Source: Tangfeifania diversioriginum (GTDB lineage Bacteria; Bacteroidota; Bacteroidia; Bacteroidales; Prolixibacteraceae). From it: a stretch of DNA of 64,000 bases. Made by a program: the position numbers and the translations under genes. A model generated the notes under the pieces. It ran no database searches. It had not been told where the DNA came from and saw only the letters and a program-made list of their open reading frames with translations. This document shows, one piece after another, positions 8,816 through 17,733 of this stretch. Location of the stretch: assembly GCF_900141875.1 (NCBI RefSeq), contig NZ_FQZE01000027.1, positions 1 through 64,000 on the forward strand, given 5' to 3'. The stretch's first letter is position 1, and the number at the start of each line of letters is the position of its first letter.

Positions 8816-11233
8816 TTATAGAAAAGCATCTTCCTTATTTAACTTAAAGCCGATATCTGAATTGTAATTCTTTAACCCAATTTTGTATATCCCACATATT
8901 GGTTCTTGAAAGGCTAAAGTTGGGAAATCGGCAGAATTTATGATACGCACGCGAATAATTCGGTTACTCATCTTTTTTAATTGAATATTGATGTCTATTT
9001 TTGACTTACGTGCTGATTCATAGTTATTATCTGATATGGAATATATTAAATCAGCTAAACTTTCAAATTGGCAATCTTCATCATTTTTTGGAACATAAAA
9101 TTGATATTGAATTCCAAATATTTTATTGTTTATCAACTGAAATTTGCCAACATTTTCAAATTGTGCTTTATTGACTTCCTCAATCAAATTTATATTTTCT
9201 TCAGGGTAAGTTCCTATTTCCAGATTTTGAGCAATTGAATGGAAAAACCGTTGTTGGATGGAGAATAAATTCTTTTCTTGAATTATTCCTTGAATATTTG
9301 CCTTTATAAAATCAAGAAATAGTTTGGCCTCATTCCGATAGACCAATTCGGAACTATACTTTCCTTTGCTATTTATAAATCTAAATAAATAAACTTGTCC
9401 GAATGGCTGCTTTTTATTACGATTGCATCTTCCTGCACTTTGTATCAAACTTGGTAAAGGACATAAATCACGATATACAACAGGAAAGTCAATATCAACA
9501 CCTGCTTCAATCAACTGTGTTGATATTAATATTACTTTTTCTGTTGCAAGTAGATTTTTGACTTCTTCAATCTTTAATAATCTATCTTCCGGTGTGAAAT
9601 GAGTATTTAATAATATAACATTCCCGTTTCCCTTTAACTCGGTGTATAAATCTTTTGTATCCTGAATAGTATTAAGAATGATTAAAGATGATTTTTCTTC
9701 CTGAAGTATTCTCAATTTTAAATTTTCAAGCCTAAGTTCTTCTTCTATGACATTTATTTTGTATCGGTTAAAAACATCATTCTCAAAGAACTTTTGAGAT
9801 CTCAATAAATCTGTCGGAACAGAATATTCTTTAAATAACAACTGGGGATTTTTTAATACATAATTTTGATTGTTCTCCAATTCAACTTTATTAGGAAAAT
9901 TTAAGTTTGGCATTGTTGCTGTTGATAATACAGCATACGAATTGTATTTTTTACAGAAAGTATCGAGCCAAGCCGAAAAGAAGATGTACAACCGTGGAGG
10001 AAGAGCCTGAAATTCGTCAATTAGGAAAATTCTATTTGAAAAGTTTGGCAATTTCAACAAAGTTGAATTCCGATTGCTGACAAGAGTTTCAAAAAACTGG
10101 ACAAAAGTTGTTATAATGAACGGATGGTCAAAAGTATTTTCAATAAAATCCTCAACCAATAAAGCCCTTAATTTATCAGATGTTTGTTCCGTTTCATATT
10201 CTTTCTGTGCTTTTTCAATACGCTCATTAAATGATTTAGAATTAACCGACATCACATCAATATTCAATTCTTTTGAAATTATATTCTGAACCTGTTCTGT
10301 AATAGAGAGAAAAGGTAAAGCATAAATAATTCCCAAATTTCCTTTCTGATGTTGAATTTCTCTTGCAATGTCAAGTAATGTAAAGGTTTTTCCAGCACCG
10401 GTAGGTGCTGCTAAAGTAAATACCCTTTGCCCATTGTTCAATAAATTTTCAGCTAACGAAACCGCTTCTTTTCTTATCTCCGTTCTTAACTGATTTAATT
10501 CGCTTTGAGGCTTTGCTCCTAAATTCACAAAAAGTTTCTCGAATGAATTTTCTGTAGCATTTATACTATCAAATAAAAGATTGGAATAATTGTATAATTC
10601 ATTATCCCCGGCATCTCTTTTGTCTGATTCTATAACTGACGCGAAAGAAAATTGTGTATCCAAAAAATAATTAAGACTATCATTTTTCCAATAATCTATT
10701 TCTTTGCTTCCTAAATCGATATTGGGAATTTGATTTTTATACCATGGTTTTATATCAACCGTAAAAGAATTATGCTGAAATAACATTTGCTTCTGCAAAT
10801 AGGCTGAAATGGGAAGCTCATCTGAGTTTGCTTCTAAAAATTCAATCATTGCGTCCATTGAATTGGCCGAGATATTTTCATCCATATTGGGGAGATTTCC
10901 GTGATGGTGAAGAATAATTGCCGTAATTAGCTTTATTTTCGTTATATCTCGTCCATCAGAACCAAAAATGCGATTTGCTTCTTCCCGATTACTTAAATAC
11001 CAGTTAAGAAATGAAAAAGCAGAGATATAAGAGTGCTGGGAATATCCAGCGCTCTTAATCCCTTGTAACTTTTTCTGGAAATTTGGATTAACCTTCCCAA
11101 AATCATGAAAAAGTGCGGCATATTTCGCCAAAACACTATCTGTTCGTTTAGATGCTTTTTGACAAACACCGTTAATATGAACTTTTAGCGGTTTGTCTGG
11201 ATGCGATTCTATTGCTTCTAAATCATATACCAT
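8816..11233 (-). CDS. cas3: CRISPR-associated nuclease-helicase Cas3 (HD + DExD/H)
   Basis: An 805-residue Cas3 that is recruited by Cascade to unwind and degrade target DNA. The N-terminal HD nuclease shows His43-Asp44 (LFHDFGK), His67 and HHH at 109-111. The helicase part has Walker A APTGAGKT (276-283), Walker B DEFQ (406-409), STAT (437-440) and motif VI QSAGRCNRN (598-606). All catalytic motifs are intact. The start overlaps the end of cas5 by 16 bp, so translation is probably coupled. HD and helicase are fused, as usual for I-B. Confidence 0.97.
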   Translation of the reverse strand: MVYDLEAIESHPDKPLKVHINGVCQKASKRTDSVLAKYAALFHDFGKVNPNFQKKLQGIKSAGYSQHSYISAFSFLNWYLSNREEANRIFGSDGRDITKIKLITAIILHHHGNLPNMDENISANSMDAMIEFLEANSDELPISAYLQKQMLFQHNSFTVDIKPWYKNQIPNIDLGSKEIDYWKNDSLNYFLDTQFSFASVIESDKRDAGDNELYNYSNLLFDSINATENSFEKLFVNLGAKPQSELNQLRTEIRKEAVSLAENLLNNGQRVFTLAAPTGAGKTFTLLDIAREIQHQKGNLGIIYALPFLSITEQVQNIISKELNIDVMSVNSKSFNERIEKAQKEYETEQTSDKLRALLVEDFIENTFDHPFIITTFVQFFETLVSNRNSTLLKLPNFSNRIFLIDEFQALPPRLYIFFSAWLDTFCKKYNSYAVLSTATMPNLNFPNKVELENNQNYVLKNPQLLFKEYSVPTDLLRSQKFFENDVFNRYKINVIEEELRLENLKLRILQEEKSSLIILNTIQDTKDLYTELKGNGNVILLNTHFTPEDRLLKIEEVKNLLATEKVILISTQLIEAGVDIDFPVVYRDLCPLPSLIQSAGRCNRNKKQPFGQVYLFRFINSKGKYSSELVYRNEAKLFLDFIKANIQGIIQEKNLFSIQQRFFHSIAQNLEIGTYPEENINLIEEVNKAQFENVGKFQLINNKIFGIQYQFYVPKNDEDCQFESLADLIYSISDNNYESARKSKIDINIQLKKMSNRIIRVRIINSADFPTLAFQEPICGIYKIGLKNYNSDIGFKLNKEDAFL

Positions 11234-11928
11234 TGCGTTTCTTCATTTGGAGTTTTTACATCGTAATATTCGCCGTTTTTTACTTTAAAACAACTTTCTC
11301 CACTACAGTAAGCGAGTTCTGCGTATTTGTCGGGATCGTTCCAAAAATCATTATTTTGAAAGGTTGGGATTTTTTCAAAACCGATACGAAAATTGAAATC
11401 ATTGCCTATCTCAATCTGATGATATTTTGAAATAAACCCCTTCGTTACAAAATCTCCAATTTTCTTATCAGACGCTGTTGCTCTGCTAATAAAATACAAA
11501 TCGGCAGGACAATTTGCCAGTCCAAGTGTCGGGTTGTAACAGGCATTTTCATGTTCAATATTTGTGCAGAATTTTTCAAACACATTTTGACTTCTGTTGT
11601 TTTGTAATGCAATCACAACCATAAAGTCAGGGCGTTTTAAAAACTCAAACTGCCAGGGAGACTTTTCAAGGTTTACTTTAACTGACCGAAGCGTAAATCC
11701 CCAGCTTTCCTTACGAACCTGATTGTTTAAGGCGACACTATAAAGCAAATCTTCTGATAATTGGGGAAACAATTCTTTCATTTGTTGTCGCTCAATTCCG
11801 TTAACAGCTCCAATTAGTCCGATTAATGCCGTTTTTGTAATAAAATCGTGCGTTAATGGATTATTGTTTGTGTCCACCTTTTTGAAATGCCCCCAGTTCC
11901 CTGAAATTTTCAGTAATAGAGCATCCAT
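11218..11928 (-). CDS. cas5: Cascade subunit Cas5 (type I-B)
   Basis: A 236-residue Cas5 of the Cas5b/Cas5h type. It is a RAMP-fold protein that holds the 5' handle of the crRNA in Cascade. The N-terminus MDALLLKISGNWGHFKKVDTN matches the conserved first strand and loop of Cas5, and the THDFITKTALIGLIGA helix follows. It starts 2 bp after the cas7 stop and overlaps cas3. Identification rests on this N-terminal pattern and on its place between cas7 and cas3. Confidence 0.93.
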   Translation of the reverse strand: MDALLLKISGNWGHFKKVDTNNNPLTHDFITKTALIGLIGAVNGIERQQMKELFPQLSEDLLYSVALNNQVRKESWGFTLRSVKVNLEKSPWQFEFLKRPDFMVVIALQNNRSQNVFEKFCTNIEHENACYNPTLGLANCPADLYFISRATASDKKIGDFVTKGFISKYHQIEIGNDFNFRIGFEKIPTFQNNDFWNDPDKYAELAYCSGESCFKVKNGEYYDVKTPNEETQWYMI

Positions 11929-11930
11929 AA

Positions 11931-12878
11931 TTATAAGCTCATTTTTGTGAATTTATCTCCCAAGCCGGTTAATTGGGATAGAATTTCTTTCGATTCACTA
12001 TAGTATTTTACTTCTTTTATTTTGTCCGAAGTGGCTACTTCTTTTAATGCTCCAAAATCAAAAGTAACATCGGAAATATCTCTCAATTGTTCGTCCAATT
12101 TGTCTGACGTATAGGAAATCAACTTGTCGGTTCCATAAACTTTATCTGTATCTTTTGCATAAACCAACTGCAATAAAAGGAGTGAACTTTGGTTGGATTT
12201 ACTTCGGGTATTTGCATTATTAATGCTTTTCCAAAGAGCTTCAAACATTTTATCGACATCTTTATCTTCCAATCCTGAAAGTTTGGCTGCAAAAGGATTA
12301 ATCCAACCATGAATTTGATTCAGTGAATAAGGTACTAAAGACGTGGTACCAATTGCTCCGCCAGATTTAGAAACATCAGATGAAAATACGGAAGTATTTT
12401 GGTGCATACGCAAATCAACTGAGTTTAAAGATGGATTGAGCAAAGCAAATTGAACCGGACCTGTAAGATTTACATTCCCTTTCTTTTCAGTTGATATCCC
12501 GCCAAATAATCTTACATCAATACATTCTTTCAAAACGAATAAGTTCGAATTAAAGGACTTGTCCTTGTTATCTTTAGCTGCTTTTTCAGCTATTTTTAAT
12601 TTTTCAGCAAATTTATCTCTTAAACTCTGCACTCTTGCCGCAGATGCTGAACCAGAAACTCCTTCTCCAATTTGTTCTTTGTCGTTGATTACATAAATTG
12701 TTCCTCCAATATTGTGCAAGTAATCACGTATAAAGCGTTTTATGCGGACATCACTCACCAATACTTTTTTTGTTTCTTCATCATAGCGCTGTTCTCCTGT
12801 AAAAGGGTCGCCATTCGGCATTGAGTATTTACTCTCATACAAAAAGATAATTTCTGATTTCTCTGTTAATGTTGACAT
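11931..12878 (-). CDS. cas7: Cascade backbone subunit Cas7 (Csh2 family)
   Basis: A 315-residue Csh2/Cas7b protein that polymerises along the crRNA spacer. The PNGDPF signature (residues 21-26) and the following VSDVRIKRFIRDYL (41-54) are hallmarks of the Csh2 family. LFGG at the end of the recognition helix and the glycine-rich GGAIGTTSLVPY segment are also typical. The gene sits 21 bp after cas8b and 2 bp before cas5, in the standard I-B order. No oddities are seen. Confidence 0.96.
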   Translation of the reverse strand: MSTLTEKSEIIFLYESKYSMPNGDPFTGEQRYDEETKKVLVSDVRIKRFIRDYLHNIGGTIYVINDKEQIGEGVSGSASAARVQSLRDKFAEKLKIAEKAAKDNKDKSFNSNLFVLKECIDVRLFGGISTEKKGNVNLTGPVQFALLNPSLNSVDLRMHQNTSVFSSDVSKSGGAIGTTSLVPYSLNQIHGWINPFAAKLSGLEDKDVDKMFEALWKSINNANTRSKSNQSSLLLLQLVYAKDTDKVYGTDKLISYTSDKLDEQLRDISDVTFDFGALKEVATSDKIKEVKYYSESKEILSQLTGLGDKFTKMSL

Positions 12879-12899
12879 AGTGATAATTTTTTAAGTTTA

Positions 12900-14528
12900 T
12901 TATTCATTTTCTGTTGTTGCTGTTTGTTCCTTAATTTCTACTTCTTCCTTGAAATAGGTATAGTAGGTTTCAAAAAAGCCTAAAGCGCAATAATGCCGAT
13001 TGTATTTTTCTTCTTTCGGAAAGGAGTCTAAAATGACTGTTAATTCTCTGGAAGCTTCTTTTACACTTGGATAGCCTTTTTGATGAATCATTAATTTTTC
13101 ATTCATATAATTGACAAATTCAACTAAATTGTCTAAACGAGCTATACGTTGCGAAAGATTTCCGACGTAAGCCTTTTCGAATGATTTAATACTGTGGGCA
13201 ACAGGCTTAGCCATGATACCCAGTTTAGTACCCAACAGGTAACTTTTTGATTGTCTTATTTCCATAATGGTATTGTTTATTTGAAGTTTTGATAAAAAAT
13301 AGTAGTGATAAGCATAAGTTAAAAATCCTCCTTTCCCGTTTCTGATTCCATATTCCGTTTTTTGAATCAGAGCCGGGAGTAATAAATCATCGGAGTAATA
13401 GTTGTCTTTATATATCAGCGGTAATATCTTTAAAAGGTGGCTGGTATATTTTTTATCATCGAAAAGCATTTTCAGAGCAAAATCGATGGTGTATTTGTAA
13501 TTCAATTCTGTTTTTGCTTTTCTTATTTTTCGGTTGACTCTTAAAAGCAGATTCTGATTTACATCGGTCATTTCCAGCAAATCGACTCCGATTGGCTTTG
13601 AGCGTTTTGAAAATACAATGTCATATTTTTCAATTCCATCTATTTCAGGATTAATGAACGGTTCTGCAAATGGGTCTGTATCTTCTGGTTTCGGATTTTT
13701 ATAATCGTACTTTGATTTTTTGTCATAGTATGCCAAGATTCCTTTAGCTGCAAGTCGCCCTTTGGGAAGCATATTAATCATTATTTCCTTCCCCACATTT
13801 ACTTTGCTTTTTTGTTGAAAATCCAAACCATAGAGTAAATCTTTCACCTCATCAAAGCCATTAAAATATTTGGATTTATAGGTATTGGAATTACTGAAAT
13901 TAGGTAATCTGCCTTCCGATTCTACAAGTGTGCGTGTTAAAAAGGCACTTAAACTTATATGTCCGTCATCTTCTTTGATAAAGTTTGAAACAATAGCACT
14001 TTCTATTTCATCAAAGACATCAGTTTCATACCAGCATTTTCCTGAAAAATTGAAATGAATGTAACAGAATTCCTTTTCTTGAAATATTTCTAAAAGCGAA
14101 TCCATCTGTTTTTCAAGACTCATACGAAAGACTTTCAATTTTTCATTTTGAATTTTCGATGCATCTTCTTTCCCTCGAAAAAATGAATTTACTCTAAACC
14201 CAGCAGCCTTATTTTCAGGATTATCTGGTTTAAAAAATTCTGGATAGGCTATATCTCCGAACATATATTTCACCAAACTGTCAGCTTCACCGGTTTTAAA
14301 TTTCAAATAATAAAACTTGTTATTGATAATCGTTTGGTCACTTACTTCATGCAAAGAACTATAGTCTATTTCAAAATTTTCTTTTACATCTATCTGATAA
14401 TAAGTATAAGGTTGTTTTGCACTGTATTCAGGTGCCTTTTTTACAAATCTGTGATACTGAAGACTCTCTTCCTTGCTCAGTTCATTTCTAATTTTATGCC
14501 CGATTTGAATGATTGTTTGTAAGCTCAT
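12900..14528 (-). CDS. cas8b: Cascade large subunit Cas8b (Csh1/TM1802 family)
   Basis: A 542-residue large subunit, expected to recognise the PAM and stabilise the R-loop. Sequence conservation in this family is weak, so the call depends mostly on operon position (between cas6 and cas7) and length. Supporting internal features are the lysine-rich central part and a C-terminal helical region (about 420-520) such as IMAKPVAHSIKSFEKAYVGN. No zinc finger was found. It is the least certain of the cas assignments but no other gene could fill this role. Confidence 0.88.
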   Translation of the reverse strand: MSLQTIIQIGHKIRNELSKEESLQYHRFVKKAPEYSAKQPYTYYQIDVKENFEIDYSSLHEVSDQTIINNKFYYLKFKTGEADSLVKYMFGDIAYPEFFKPDNPENKAAGFRVNSFFRGKEDASKIQNEKLKVFRMSLEKQMDSLLEIFQEKEFCYIHFNFSGKCWYETDVFDEIESAIVSNFIKEDDGHISLSAFLTRTLVESEGRLPNFSNSNTYKSKYFNGFDEVKDLLYGLDFQQKSKVNVGKEIMINMLPKGRLAAKGILAYYDKKSKYDYKNPKPEDTDPFAEPFINPEIDGIEKYDIVFSKRSKPIGVDLLEMTDVNQNLLLRVNRKIRKAKTELNYKYTIDFALKMLFDDKKYTSHLLKILPLIYKDNYYSDDLLLPALIQKTEYGIRNGKGGFLTYAYHYYFLSKLQINNTIMEIRQSKSYLLGTKLGIMAKPVAHSIKSFEKAYVGNLSQRIARLDNLVEFVNYMNEKLMIHQKGYPSVKEASRELTVILDSFPKEEKYNRHYCALGFFETYYTYFKEEVEIKEQTATTENE

Positions 14529-14586
14529 AATTATTGTATTCTAAATGTTGTTTATCTTTCTGAGCACTACGCTCTCATATTTGATA

Positions 14587-15363
14587 TCAATATCTTTCCA
14601 CCCATCCAAATCCACTGCTACTCTTCTCGCTCACACCGGCACTCCAAATCATCCGGTTTATTTCTACCGGGGCTGTCAATTCAAATTCAAACAAATTGCC
14701 GATTACCCTCGTTTCTTCCCTGGTCCCGGGCTTCATCACAAAACCAGCCCGTTTGAAATCACTAATCCGCTTGAACCGGATTTTTTCCTGCGAAATAACC
14801 TCGCCGTCTCTTGTATTGTTATATTTTTCAACCAGGTGCTTGATTGCACGTTGTTCAAACATATCGTCTTCGGGTGAAAGGTACTGTGGGTATTTGTCAT
14901 TTTCGGTCATGTAGCTAACCACCCAGGGAGTTTGCAGCCGGTATTTCATTGTTTCGGTGAAATCTGGCTCAGGGAGTGCCTCAACCTTTGACACTTTAAA
15001 ATCGATGCCATTAAATTTGTCGCCCAGATAAAATTCCTGGGACATAAACAGACCTTTAATAAAGTTGGTAGCTGCTTCGGGCACATCAAACGAAATTTGC
15101 AAACCTATTTCATGTGCTGATATCTCAAACAATTTTTTCTCTTTCCAAAGGTTGGGCTTTCCAAAGTTTAACCGGGAGAAGCAAAACAGTTTGTACAATT
15201 TGGTTTCGCCTTGGCCTCCATAACCTTTTTCGTGTAAAAATTGCGCAAAATCCTGGTCAGCTTGCTTCAGTACTTTGTAAATCCAGGCACTGACGTAATA
15301 CTGGTAATCCATAGGCAACATGCGTTGCTTTGTGGTGCGGTTTAATGTAAGTTTAAATCTCAT
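14587..15363 (-). CDS. cas6: CRISPR repeat endoribonuclease Cas6
   Basis: A 258-residue Cas6 that cuts the CRISPR transcript within each repeat, leaving the 8-nt ATTGAAAT handle. The N-terminal MRFKLTL strand, the candidate catalytic His44 in QFLHEKGYG and the C-terminal glycine-rich segment GVSEKSSSGFGW are all characteristic. It is the first gene of the operon, 58 bp before cas8b. Unusually, the sequence around its start codon resembles the CRISPR repeat that Cas6 binds (see the separate entry), which suggests possible self-regulation. Confidence 0.94.
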   Translation of the reverse strand: MRFKLTLNRTTKQRMLPMDYQYYVSAWIYKVLKQADQDFAQFLHEKGYGGQGETKLYKLFCFSRLNFGKPNLWKEKKLFEISAHEIGLQISFDVPEAATNFIKGLFMSQEFYLGDKFNGIDFKVSKVEALPEPDFTETMKYRLQTPWVVSYMTENDKYPQYLSPEDDMFEQRAIKHLVEKYNNTRDGEVISQEKIRFKRISDFKRAGFVMKPGTREETRVIGNLFEFELTAPVEINRMIWSAGVSEKSSSGFGWVERY

Positions 15364-15376
15364 TGGTGCGATTGTA
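15351..15376 (-). promoter_or_regulatory. CRISPR-repeat-like sequence over the cas6 start codon
   Basis: On the minus strand, CAATCGCACCAATG (15374-15361) runs into the cas6 ATG, which forms its last three bases. The CRISPR repeat contains CAATCGTACCAACG, so 12 of 14 bases agree. The degenerate repeats at 301-461 read CCAATG here and agree at 13 of 14. After a 2-nt gap the sequence continues AGATTTAAAC, resembling the handle GAATTGAAAT at 6 of 10. The second part is constrained by the usual MRFKL start of Cas6 and may be coincidence. Cas6 or Cascade binding here is inferred. Confidence 0.5.
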
Positions 15377-15453
15377 TTTAATAATATGTTTGTCTGCTAT
15401 TGATGACATTCATTTCATTTTAAATCAGGAACACAAGTAAATACATCAAACTG
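15364..15453 (-). promoter_or_regulatory. Promoter region of the cas operon (unresolved)
   Basis: This 90-bp gap between the WYL regulator and cas6 is the only non-coding space upstream of the operon, so the promoter or the regulator's operator should lie here unless cas genes are read through from the regulator. A TTTG occurs on the minus strand near 15446-15449, but no clean TAnnTTTG element with proper spacing was found. Confidence 0.4.
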
Positions 15454-16365
15454 TCAACCTGTGTCAGTTAGGATTTTTTCTGCTTTATTTTTCAAAAATT
15501 TTTTCAACTCCCCGGGGCCAATTACTTCAATTTCGTCGTATAAACCCATTACAAACCGTGCTACACCCTCGAACCCACAAACAGGAGCAGCAAACTGGTA
15601 TTCTTTGTCGTTTAATTGTTGAATGTATTCTTCGGCCAGCGGATATTCTTCTTTCAGCAGTTCGCAGGCGCGAATGGAAAGTTCCAGAGTAACCTCAGTT
15701 TGCCGATCCGAACTAATCCGGAATACATCGATTGGTAGTTTTTTATGGCTTATTTCGTTCTCCCAGAGATTTGGAAGTATATGAACAGATTTTATCCTGG
15801 TATTTTTGAACGTTTTACAACATCTGTCATGAACGTCATAAGCCCAGGTTGCAACATAATTGGTGGTAAAATCAAAAGGTTCCACCAAACGGTCACGCGC
15901 CTCATTGCTGTTGGCTGATAGATACTCTTTCAGAATTACCTGGTTTTTAAGCCTTATAGCCTGTATGAGCTGATGAATGTTCTCTGAATACTCTTTTTTG
16001 ACGATGGTATTGGCAACCCGGTCAAAGTCATACAAAGCATAGAGCTTATTCACCAGGTTTTGTTTCAGCAGATTCTCGTTATCGATGGAATGAATTGCTT
16101 TTTGCAGGATGACTGCTTCTTCCCTTGAAAAGTGCACGAGTTCACTGATTTCCCTAAAATAGGGGGAATTTTTATCGATAAAGTAATAACCATCCGTAGG
16201 TCTTGGAATAACAAATCCTGCATCTCTGAAGGTTTTTATATATCGATGGACAGTTCGGGTGGTAATATCAAAACGTTCAGCAATTTCATCAATTTTGTAC
16301 CTCAGGCCGGAGGACAGAAAAAGAAGCATTTCGAGTAATTGATGCAGTTTTGGTTGATCGTTCAT
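15454..16365 (-). CDS. HTH / WYL-domain transcriptional regulator
   Basis: A 303-residue regulator with an N-terminal winged helix (about residues 5-60: YKIDEIAERFDITTRTVHRYIKTF) and a WYL-like domain in the middle (YVATWAYDVHDRC, about 165-180). WYL proteins sense nucleic-acid-like or nucleotide ligands and often control CRISPR and other defence loci. It is in the same direction as and directly upstream of cas6, so control of the cas operon is a reasonable inference. Whether it represses or activates cannot be told from sequence. Confidence 0.88.
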   Translation of the reverse strand: MNDQPKLHQLLEMLLFLSSGLRYKIDEIAERFDITTRTVHRYIKTFRDAGFVIPRPTDGYYFIDKNSPYFREISELVHFSREEAVILQKAIHSIDNENLLKQNLVNKLYALYDFDRVANTIVKKEYSENIHQLIQAIRLKNQVILKEYLSANSNEARDRLVEPFDFTTNYVATWAYDVHDRCCKTFKNTRIKSVHILPNLWENEISHKKLPIDVFRISSDRQTEVTLELSIRACELLKEEYPLAEEYIQQLNDKEYQFAAPVCGFEGVARFVMGLYDEIEVIGPGELKKFLKNKAEKILTDTG

Positions 16366-16479
16366 GGTTCAGAAAAAATGGAACTATAAAACTATAAAAT
16401 TCTTAACAGAAACCATTATAATATTTAAAAACAATTGCTTACTATCTCGGCTAGGCTAAATAAACTAACTAACAATCCT

Positions 16480-16900
16480 ACGGCTGAACCCGGCTGCAAT
16501 GAATGAAGCTTGCGGAATGGGTTGCGGTCCGGGGTCAAGCATCGCGAGCCGTCTGCGAGTGGAGCGAGGGTGGTGCAAGAGACAGATTGAAGGATGAAAT
16601 CGGCTTGCAGCACATGTGTGAAGTGAAACGGAACACACGAAACCGCCTACCTGCCGGAGGCAAATCAACAACCCCGGTTGAAGCCCGAAGCGACCCGCAG
16701 GCGAGCCATACACGGGCTGCGGCTGGATTTTAAGCGCTTGCACCAAGGAACCGACTGCATGGGCTTAAAATCCAGAGAAAGCAGCCATGAGGAAGATTGA
16801 GGAGCCGCAAAAGACATGACAACCTGCCGAAGGCATCCGCAGGATTTTGAATGCGTTTTATACCTTTAAAGTCAGCTCTCATAAAACGCTTTCAAAAGGT
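16480..16900. repeat. GC-rich hairpin-forming element of unknown kind
   Basis: The base composition changes abruptly from its AT-rich flanks. Two large inverted repeats stand out. CTGGATTTTAAGC (16723-16735) pairs perfectly with 16763-16775, and this stem is extended by GGCTGC (16715-16720) with GCAGCC (16781-16786). A 17-bp stem joins 16845-16861 and 16881-16897 with one mismatch. Further short pairings include CCGGGGT/ACCCCGG near 16529 and 16671. It may be a structured RNA or a decayed non-autonomous mobile element; no known RNA family was recognised and the strand is unknown. Confidence 0.55.
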
Positions 16901-17331
16901 TGGCGGGTCTGTTGCCGACGATTGATGACGAATACCATATTTCCTGGTTCTTACTTAGACTCTGACATTCACCTTTCTTGAAATAAATACTGTAGAATTA
17001 TCTCTACATCGCAAAAACATTTTCGCCTCATGTTCAGTGCCTTATGAAGATATACAAAAATGTGATTATATAATCAGAATTTATATACACAGGTTTCTGC
17101 CCTTTATAACAAGATTGGATTATACTTGCAAAGATGGTTTCCGGGGTTAAGAGTGCTAATATTTACATCCTCTTATACATCTCAGGAATAAAGGCGGGGG
17201 ATACCTTCCCATCAGTGAAAATATTTTTTACATGAATAGTATGCAAGCGTGCCCATCGCACATAAATTTTTGAAAAACGTCATGGGGCTTCAAAATAAAA
17301 TTAGTCCTCTTTGTGTTTCAAACTACAGCAT

Positions 17332-17361
17332 AAAAAAAGGGCCGGTAAAAATTACCAGCCC
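17332..17361 (-). terminator. Rho-independent terminator of a decayed gene
   Basis: On the minus strand, GGGCTGGTAA (17361-17352) pairs with TTACCGGCCC (17348-17339) around a 3-nt loop with one mismatch, and seven T follow. It lies just downstream of the broken helix-turn-helix frame that ends at 17394, which fits a formerly functional gene. Confidence 0.75.
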
Positions 17362-17393
17362 CGTTCTCGTATGTTCCCAATTTTGGAGTTCCC

Positions 17394-17640
17394 TCAATTG
17401 CTGCAGGTCGTTAAGTCCATCCGCTTCGCCTGAACAACATTTCTCATCAAGAAGTTATCGCGGTTCTCTTTCGTGTACCAGATTTTCCCTCCAACCTTTA
17501 CATAGTCTATCAGCCTATCGGCATGCCAGGAAGCCAGAGTACATTTTGGGATTTTCCAGTTGCAATCATATCGCTGTTATCCCTTATTTCATATTCATTT
17601 GCAAGTGTTTTTAGCACTTCAACCTCTATATTTATCTTCC
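17394..17640 (-). pseudogene. Remnant of a helix-turn-helix DNA-binding protein
   Basis: From 17576 to 17394 the minus strand encodes about 60 residues without a start codon, including WHADRLIDYVKVGGKIWYTK and ENRDNFLMRN. This is the C-terminal half of the small MerR/excisionase-like helix-turn-helix proteins common on Bacteroidota mobile elements. An in-frame stop (TAA at 17579-17577) precedes it. A different frame upstream (about 17640-17521, with EVLKTLANEYEIRDNSD) could be the displaced N-terminal part. The gene is therefore broken by at least one frameshift. The family call rests on the KVGGKIWYTKENRDNFL pattern only. Confidence 0.5.
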
Positions 17641-17733
17641 AGGTGATTATGTATGATACAAATTATATAACTACCGGTTCTTCTTTCTGAATTCTGAATA
17701 TAATTAAATGTCAGAGGAGTGGGAGAAGAAAGG

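Larger units (their letters stand above)
16366..17393. other. Long non-coding stretch upstream of the cas locus
   Basis: About 1 kb without a believable gene. The first 75 bp are AT-rich and probably hold the promoter of the WYL regulator. A GC-rich block with strong hairpins covers about 16480-16920 (listed separately). From 16920 to 17330 the sequence is AT-rich with no recognised feature. A terminator-like hairpin occupies 17332-17361. Open frames across 16425-16746 are short, overlap one another and have no recognisable protein character. Confidence 0.7.

Noticed and set aside
16540-16600. GAGCCGT near 16546 as group II intron domain V
   Set aside because: The matching 3' half of domain V is absent and no intron protein is nearby.
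16503-16746. Overlapping short frames in the GC-rich block
   Set aside because: They overlap on both strands, have no recognisable protein features and run through the hairpin arms.
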